The position numbers and the translations under genes are program-made. From Cladorhizidae sp. MBARI D1340-BT2 (lineage: Eukaryota > Porifera > Demospongiae > Poecilosclerida > Cladorhizidae): 64,000 bases of DNA. Below the pieces are notes generated by a model, which saw nothing but the letters and a program-made list of their open reading frames with translations, had not been told where the DNA came from and ran no database searches. Of this stretch, positions 50,701 through 59,700 are shown in pieces. Each line of letters starts with the position of its first letter. The first letter of the stretch is position 1. The stretch lies in the NCBI GenBank assembly GCA_028752905.1, contig JAQNBH010000011.1, positions 35,914,124 through 35,978,123 of the forward strand. Direction: 5' to 3'.

Positions 50701-53700
50701 TGCCATTGACCGACCCTTCAAGAGGGCAAAGGGAGATGATCCAATAACTACCACCATGCCCCAAGATAGGCGATCGGGGGGAGGAGAACCCCAAACAGGC
50801 ATGCGCAGCACCACGGGCACCCACAACGAGCACCCAAGAACCTGCTCATGCCCACCCAGATCCCAACCACCACCCAGACCAACCACACTCCCCTACCCAG
50901 CCACAGAGGCGAACAGGGAGAAGCTCGAGAAACACCTGCTGGACCTCTATGCCAGTAGCGCTTTCAATGTCTGCGAACAGCAGACGCTACCCATGATGTC
51001 TGGACCACCACTCTCCCTCAAGATCGACCCGTCAGCCAGCCCAAAGCCGTGCCACACACCCATAGATATCCCTGTGCACTGGCAAGAGGAGGTGAAGGCT
51101 GGCCTCGATCGCGATGTGAGACTCGGCGTGCTGGAGAAGGTTCCCCTGGGTACGCCCGTCACTTGGTGCCACCGCATGGTGATATGCACAAAGAAAAACG
51201 GTTCACTTAGACGGACCATCGACTTTCAGGCCCTGAACCAGCACGCCACCCGGGAGACACACCACTGTGCATCCCCCTTCCACCAGACACGAGCCGTCCC
51301 GGCCAATACAAAGAAGACGATATTTGATGCATGGAACGGATACCACTCCGTTGCCCTTGATAAACGTGACCGGCACTTCACCACATTCATTACCCCTTGG
51401 GGCAGGTATCGTTACTGCTCGGCCCCACAGGGGTACATTGCATCTGGGGACGCCTACACCGCACGATATGATGCCCTCGTCGCCCACTTACAGCACAAGA
51501 CGAAGTGCATAGACGACGCCCTCCTCTGGTCAACTACTATCGAGGAGGCATTCCACCGGGCGGCTGAATGGCTCGAAATCTGTGCGGTGAATGGAATTAC
51601 CCTGAACCCCCGCAAATTTCACTTTGCAAAGGACGAGGTGGAATTCGCGGGCTTCACCATCACCAAGAAAGAAGTCAAGCCAGCCACCAAGTACCTTGAG
51701 GCAATCACAGATTTCCCAACACCAACCAACATCACAGACGTACGTGCCTGGTTCGGCCTAGTCAACCAGGTCGCGTACACCTTCTCGATGGCAGCAATCA
51801 TGAGCCCCTTTAGGAGCCTGCTGAAACCATCTGTTACATTTATGTGGACCGAACCCCTCGACCAGGCATTCAAAGCCTCGAAGCTGGAGATCTGTGAGCG
51901 GATCAGAGAGGGGGTAACCATCTTCAACAAAGACCGCCCGACCTGCCTGGCAACAGACTGGTCCAAGGACGGGATCGGGTACTGGCTGTTCCAGAAACAC
52001 TGCCAGTGCCCATCCTTGGAAGTACTCTGTTGCCAGGAGGGCTGGAAGGTCACACTAGTGGGCTCCAGATTCACCCACCCGGCCGAGTCTCGGTATGCTC
52101 CGGTGGAAGGGGAGGCCCTGGCTGTCGCCGACGCCCTGGACAAGACGCGTCACTTTGTATTGGGCTGTAAAAACCTGAGCATCGCGGTCGACCACAAGCC
52201 CCTTCTTAAACTCTTCGGGGACCGCTGCCTGGAGGACATAGCAAACCCCCGTCTTCGCAATCTGAAAGAGAAGACGCTGCGGTACCGCTTCCGGATGGTG
52301 TACATCCCTGGTGTGAGGAACCTCACCAGTGACGCACTCTCACGCCACCCATCCGGGACCAAGCAGCCAACCCGAATGCAGCCACAGGACGACTCACACC
52401 TGACTAACCCGTCCTGCTCCCCTATCGGGAAGTCCATCTCTGCCACCATCTCCACCACCTACCCCACCGACCAGGATGACATGGGCCTAACTACCGCCAT
52501 GTGCGCTGCAGTGTCCCATATTCCAATATCCTGGGAATCACTGCAGAGCGCAACTGCGACGGATCAGCAACTCCAAGACCTGATGTGGATCATAGAGGAA
52601 GGCACTCCCCTCGAGAAATCAAATGATGCCACCAGAAATCAGGGACTACCACCCACAGATGGGAGACATGACCGTCATTGACGGAGTCATTTGCTTAGGC
52701 ACAAGGATTGTGGTCCCAACATCCCTACGACAACCCTGCCTCGATGCCCTACACGCAGCCCATCAGGGTACCAGCGGCATGACGGCCCGGGCCAAGACAT
52801 CAATCTTCTGGCCTCACATTAATGCTGACATCGCCAAAACCCGCAATCAATGCCCATTTGCAATGGCAACGCGCCCTCCCAAGCGGCCATGCCATCTATC
52901 ACGCCAATCGACCCGGAGTATCCCTTCCAACACATTTGCGCCGACTTCTTCCACCACGAAGGATCGGCGTACTTGGTGTTGGTCGACCGATACTCTGGAT
53001 GGCCAATCGTGACACCAGCACATAATGGAGCCACTGGATTAACCCGCATCCTGAGAGAGACCTTCTCCACCTTTGGGATCCCGGACACCCTAACCACAGA
53101 CGGAGGCCCGGAGTTCACCGCCCATTCCACACGGGAGTTCCTGCAGACATGGGGCGTCCACCACCGTGTTTCATCCGCCTATAACCCACACAGTAACTGC
53201 AGAGCCGAGGTGGCCGTCAAGACGGTCAAACGAATAATAGCCGGCAACACTGGAGCTGGAGGCAGCCTCGACAACGCGTTCCACCGAGCCCTCCTGCAGT
53301 ACAGAAACGGCCCGAGCCAGGACACCGGGATATCCCCTGCAGTATGCCTCTTCGGTCGCGCCACAAGGGATTTGCTCCCAGGGATCCCTCAGCGATTCCG
53401 ACCCCACCAGGAGTGGGACATCAGAACGGATCAGAGAGAGAGAGCCCTCTCGAAACGGCGCATTGACGGCCGCGCCAGATGGGACGAGCATTCACAAGGA
53501 CTCAGCCCATTGAAGTGTGGTGACACAGTACTGGTGCAGAACCAGACCGGCCGCCACCCCACCAAATGGGACAAGAGCGGCACTGTGGTGGAGGTACTTC
53601 AGTTCCACCAGTACGCAGTGCGTACTGATGGATCAGGCCGCCTCACTACGCGGAATAGGAGGTACCTTCGGAAGTACACCCCCCTACATTACAAGGATGC

Positions 53701-56700
53701 CCACCCAGCTCAACGGCCACTTCCCGACACCCACTACACCCCACCGGTGCAGACGCCCCATACCAGCCCTACCAACCAGACACCCCTGGTGCCAGTCCAA
53801 CCACTCGCAATCGCCACACCGGCTCTTCCTCAACCTACGACCCCAACCCCGCCACCCACCACACCGGTTTCCCATCCAACTACGCCGACGACCGTGACAC
53901 CCAGGCTACCAGTGCTGGCCACCCCGGCGACCCAGACGACGCCCGACCAGTCACTGACACGCTCCTATGCCTCCGTGGCCAAGACCCCCCATCGTCCACA
54001 GTTACTGCGGGGTAAACCAACCGCTGGCAACACCCTCAACCGCATGCCACCACCACCTGTCATACTTCGTCGAAGCAAGAGGGGCCCAAAGCCCGTTGAC
54101 AGGTACGGCCATTGAACTCGTCGATTCATCATCAGTAGCCCTACAGCCTACTTGGGGGAGGTAGAGGATAACCGACTCGGACATAGACAATATACATGTA
54201 TAACATTGGATATAACATTGTATACTTACGACCCCTTACCTAATGCATGCGCACGCACCATGCACGGCATAAGTTGCCTACATTGTTAATGTTTGTATGA
54301 TGTTTATATCCTCTGCCATCCTCTTGACAAATGCGTGAGCGCTATTCTCTACCAGTGTTGTTTTTGTAAGGTTCCTTTGTGTGGTGGATCAACAGGCCGT
54401 GACTGTTTTCGTAAATACCATACCTTGGTGGACTATCAGTAATGTTTATGCACCCCCTGCTCCTTTCTGTGCTTCTCTCTTGTTCCCTGCTCCTTCGTCT
54501 ACTTCTCTCTTGTTCCCTGCCCCTTCGTCTACTTCTCTCGTTCCCTGTCCCTTCGTCTACTTCTCTCGTCTCTCCAGGCCCCTTCGTCTACTTCTCTCGT
54601 TCCCTGTCCCTTCGTCTACTTCTCTCGTCTCTCCAGTATTCAAGTGTTATTCTTATCCTGGTATCTCATGTTTGTGTAGAATAAAAACATGGTGAAATAT
54701 CATGCCGGAGACCAAGCAAGCTATACCCAAGACTGAGCAAGTTCTACTCTACCCGTGACAGACTGAGCAAGTTCTACTCTACCCGTGACAGCAAGACCGG
54801 AGCTCTACCCAAGACACTCCCTTACATAATTGTGTTTTATATTATGGTTTTATTCTAGTATGTGTTAGCATTTTCACTCTCTTATAATTTGTTTTTTGTA
54901 TTATTATGTGTTAGCATTTTGATGGGGAAAACAACCCACTGGCTTTGCAGCTGGTAGAGGGTTTGTAAATAGATGCTCCATCTGGTCAAGCGCACCGGTA
55001 GAAATTGAGGGTGTTGATTGCACGCCGTATTCCTAGTAGCCGCGGGCAAATTATTCATGAATTAACGAGATATTTTACTTATTATTTTTATATCTTCCGT
55101 TCTGCAGGGACTCCACCCATGAAACTTGGGTCATATCCAGCCACATGATAGCTCTACTTCCTGTAAAAAAATCGAGCCTTCCTTACCAACTGGGCAGAAC
55201 TAACCAGCATTATAAAACCTTGTCATCTTCTTGGGGGTGAATATTTTCATATTTTCACACTATTATACACACATTATAATGCCAACACAAGATGGAGCAT
55301 CTATTTACAAACCCTCTACCAGCTGCAAAGCCAGTGGGTTGTTTTCCCCATCAAAATGCTAACAAATAATAATACAAAAAAACAAATTATAAGAGAGTGA
55401 AAATGCTAACACATACTAGAATAAAACCATAATATAAAACACAATTATGTAAGGGAGTGTCTTGGGTAGAGCTCCGGTCTTGCTGTCACGGGTAGAGTAG
55501 AACTTGCTCAGTCTTGGGTATAGCTTGCTTGGTCTCCGGCATGATATTTCACCATGTTTTTATTCTACACAAACATGAGATACCAGGATAAGAATAACAC
55601 TTGAATACTGGAGAGACGAGAGAAGTAGACAAAGGGACAGGGAACGAGAGAAGTAGACGAAGGGGCAGGGAACAAGAGAGAAGTAGACGAAGGAGCAGGG
55701 AACAAGAGAGAAGCACAGAAAGGAGCAGGGGGTGCATAAACATTACTGATAGTCCACCAAGGTATGGTATTTACGAAAACAGTCACGGCCTGTTGATCCA
55801 CCACACAAAGGAACCTTACAAAAACAACACTGGGACCTTGCCTCATGCCTGTAACCTTTACAAATGCAAACTACACAGCGCTTCTTTGCACAGCACTGTG
55901 GGAAATGACCTAGTTTTAAATTGAGGCGATCTAGCTGACTATTTGCCCGACTACAACGTTGACCTGCACGCTGCCGAGAAGAGAAAGAACCAATCAAAGA
56001 TTTAGCTAGAACAATCCTAGCTTCTAGATAATTACCCTTCCTTACTGATATTGGAGCTCGGACAGAAGAAAACAAAATAAATGAATTCAATAAACAAGCT
56101 TCTATCAAATACGAAAAAACCCTTTTCCACCATCTCCTAGACTTTCTACCCAAATTATAGTAGCCTATTCTCTGATCTGCTCTGTCCACACCTCTCATGA
56201 ATGACTGATAATCAGGCAAACATGGGGGACATGGCAGATCCTCTCTAGAACCATCAATTTTGCGCCTTTTTACAGTAGGAGGTACTAAATTATTTTCCGC
56301 GGGATGTATATTAGTTATCATGTAGATTGACCGTTTATCTACCCAAACTAAAGCCAGGAGTGCACCATTAGACCTATAATCATAATAACCTCTATTTCTA
56401 ATCGAAGCTTTTGTTACTAAATCTGGAGGAAAGTTCCTCCTAGTATACCTAGCTGTACCACATGCACCAAAGCCTTTACTTGTAAGCGTTTGAAATAAAT
56501 TAGGACTAGTATAATAATTGTCCATGTACACATGGAAGTTCTTGTGTTCTAATCCTTCTAACAAATCTAAAACAACTCTCACTACACAAACCAGTTTTAT
56601 CAGCTACTTCCACGTTCTTACCTGTATAAATCTGCAACCGATAAATGTACCCATTCCTAGCATCACAAAGGACAAACACTTTATCCCCCATTTTATTGGT

Positions 56701-59700
56701 TTGTCCTTCATATACTGTTTGAAGCCAAGCCTACCTTGAAAGGGAATCATAGCTTCATCAATACTAAGCTCTTGATGCAAGGTATATTCACTCTCAAACT
56801 TAGGAGTAATCAAATCTAATAACTTCCTTACCTTATAAAGCCGATCATAATTCAGGTTACCCTTTGTAACCAACAAACCATCAATAGAATTTACATGTAC
56901 ATAATGCATTAGCTCCAAAAACCGAGTCCTAGGCATTACTTTACGAACCAAAGATCCAGACAAATCTGAGTGATTAGTGGACCAGTACAATTCTAAGTAT
57001 GGAAGTGTGGAAACTCCCATTATTATCAACATTCCTACAAAAGCTTTCATTTCCTCTATATTAGTATCTACCCATGGCCTGGAGAGACTAGCCATCCTAG
57101 AAACGTAACTGTTCGTCTCTGCTACTAGGAGTTCCCACCCTTCAAGAGTAAAAAAAAGGTAAAATGCATCTAAAAATGTACTTGATGCACCAAGCAATGA
57201 AGAAGTTGGACCAGCTGTTGCTGTATATAGTCCAATTTCAAAGGAGTTGGCTCCTTTATTTCCCACTTACCTGTGACCTCAGTTAGCCTAGAACCAGTGC
57301 CAGATGCTTGGGCAGAACCAGTGCCAGATGCTCGGACAGAACCAGTGCCAGATGCTCGCACACGCCTATAACCTCTGGCCCGCCTACTACCAGTACCTTT
57401 TGGAGGACCACTAGCAACACTTACGACTCCACTACCACTTGAGCTGCTTCCCCCTTGGCCAGTACTCCCTCGCCCGCCTCTCCCTCGGCCAGTACTCCCT
57501 CGCCCGCCTCTCCCTCGCACAACTCCAGCACCAGTCGTGTTCCCACGCCCTGTAGAGACTTCAGGCAAGGCTTCCTCATCCTCCAATGTAACAAAAGGAG
57601 TCATAGATGCCTCATCTCCACTCTCATCATCTGATGCTGTAGGAAAAGTAGTGGGGAGGGTGGGAAAAACAAGATATATATATATATCAAGTGTGTGGTC
57701 AACATTTGAAAATTCAAATGAAAATCAACATCAACAACTCAACAACTCCAACCTACACTCTTAGCTATAACTTTTTTCCTATAACTATCCTGTCTGAATT
57801 TGGAATACCAACAGAATAAGCTAGTATTTGGCAATAGTACACTCTCAGTTGACTATGGTAAACAAAGGCTATGAAGCGCTATGAAGCGCTAAGGTTAGAA
57901 GAAACTTACAATCGAGAAGTCCATCCAAGCGCGCCTCTTCTCTTAGAGCAACTGGATCCAGAGTGTTTCCTCGGTATGCATAGATGTCTTCACCTTCTTC
58001 CCCAAATGAATCTGACCCAAATCGCCAGAATCGTTGGCTAAAAGTTGAGAAATAACGTCCTCACAGGAGAGCATCTTTGAGCAGTTAAAAAAAAAAAGCT
58101 CGACAACCGGAAATAATCATTTTTGTGACGTTCTCTAGTCTACTAGGCATGTGCAGAACCCAACCGGGGTTGTTAGCTCGTAACGGTTCATTTTATATAT
58201 TTTTGTGTGGCGAAGGATGTAAGGTCTCGCGCCATATGGCACTTACGGCGTTTAATCGGTTAACCTCGTGCAATAGCTTCTCCCAGCCATTGCCGAGCTC
58301 GAGCGAAGAAACGCTAGCATAAAGAATTCGAATATAGCGAGAGAAAATAGGACCTAGGTCCCTAATATAATTGGAAACAAAGTTAGCTAGTCATCAGTCA
58401 TCAAGAAATGTTTCATTCGTTTCTAGGTCTTCTTCGTCATCACCGAGGCCCGAGAAAGCATTGCCAGAAACCTGACTTTCCACCTTGGAAGTGAGCTCAG
58501 CAATTTGTGGTGCAGCTTGGGCTTCCACCCTTCCCTCCATCCTCGTGACGTTCTCGACTTTCAGCTTGGAATTAAACATTTATCTGTGCATGCGCGACAC
58601 AAGCACACACTGCGAAGGCAATTCGAGGGAGAAGGCTATTTGAGGGCAAAACCATTCGAGGAAATACGACTAGTATATAAATTATATATATACAAAAAAA
58701 TTAAAAATGCCTTCATTTTTGCATGTAGACATTTATGGTGGCAAATGGGTTAAACACTGACCACACCTCATCAACAGCGACTATACCATGGCAATTTAAA
58801 GTAATGACTGACTGATGCCATGTGGGCAACCGACAGCAACTCCCAACTACTGCCGTCTGATAACGTTCTGTACCTTACCTCGTGCGTGCAGATCAGTCCC
58901 TCCAGGGTATCCACGGTGTATATCTTGGCCGTCTCCGAGAACACGGCCACATGTTCCTCCACTACAGGAACAGGTCCTTCAACCCTGCAGCACAGAGTGG
59001 TCAGGCAGAGGAGGAACAAGGATAATACGCTGCAACAGACCCAGGCACGCAAAGGAAAGTTAGATAAGGAATCCTAATCTTACAACCTTACAATACTTGC
59101 AGCAAAAATATCGCTGGGCAAAGTTGAACGAAGACATTGCCGGGTGAACTGCGGCAGTGGGGGGGGGAGGAGAGGGAAGCCTTCTCAGGGTTTTTTGGCT
59201 AAATATACAATATTTCAAGCAAAAAGGCCTACATATTTCATGTTGATCATGCTTGTTCTAAAGGCCAAGGGTCATTGAAGTGGGTTTTGGTATACAATGA
59301 GGAGTACCCTTGTTTACCATTTCTATAGATACATAAATGCAAAGAGCCAATGTATCCTGGCCAACAGAAATTGTCCATGATAATATCCAAGCAAGCGATG
59401 TGCACACTTACTGCTCAATGGTTTGCTTGCTTCTCCACCAGTCTTGGAATTTGGTGGAATTTTATTATCTTCTTAGAGCTGGTTCGGATCAATTCACATA
59501 TACGGCCAGTAGACCCTTGAAAATCGTGCGCGTATAATTAACTGGAAAAAAATAATTAACTATATAAAAGCATAGCATAAACTGGCGTTAATGAACCTAA
59601 TTATTATTCTTGCTATAATTCAATTGCTATATATTTTATAATTGTTATTCTTTCTATAAATCAAATTCTCAATTCTTATTCCCATCCAATTCTTATTCCC

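Larger units (their letters stand above)
48775..54351 (+). mobile_element. Ty3/gypsy element E2, young, putatively self-primed
   Basis: 5,577 bp with two identical 190-bp LTRs and a 5-bp CCAGT duplication (48770-48774 and 54352-54356). It inserts into piggyBac B within the cysteine-rich coding part. Order is gag with an N-terminal C2H2 finger, protease, RT, RNase H, then integrase. GGGGGAGG just before 54162 is the polypurine tract. The primer site is not tRNA-like (see 48965). Two frame changes lie around the integrase zinc domain. Confidence 0.93.
46533..54442 (+). pseudogene. piggyBac transposase, copy B (interrupted)
   Basis: Exon 1 46533-46698, exon 2 from 46968. Catalytic motifs: [11 protein letters not shown] near 47840, [12 protein letters not shown] near 48076, [13 protein letters not shown] near 48412. 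The cysteine-rich end starts [20 protein letters not shown] (48710) and resumes after the gypsy at 54354 ([12 protein letters not shown], stop 54440-54442). Lesions: an extra TA near 47375, a one-base deficit in a G5 run at 47915-47919 just before [11 protein letters not shown], and the E2 insertion at the CCAGT site. All three catalytic Asp codons remain. Confidence 0.9.
46302..54983 (+). mobile_element. piggyBac copy B, 3' end lost, split by gypsy E2
   Basis: TTAA at 46298-46301 and left end CTGATTAAACGCCGTAAGCG. Homology to copy A runs to 54983, about 130 bp short of the normal 3' end. Then come about 30 unrelated bases and the inverted copy C. Gypsy E2 occupies 48775-54351. Confidence 0.9.

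Noticed and set aside
51619..52143. Minus-strand frame of 174 residues inside gypsy E2
   Set aside because: Shadow of the RT/RNase H coding strand.
48775..54351. Retrovirus with envelope
   Set aside because: Only about 45 bp separate the integrase stop from the 3' LTR. There is no envelope frame.
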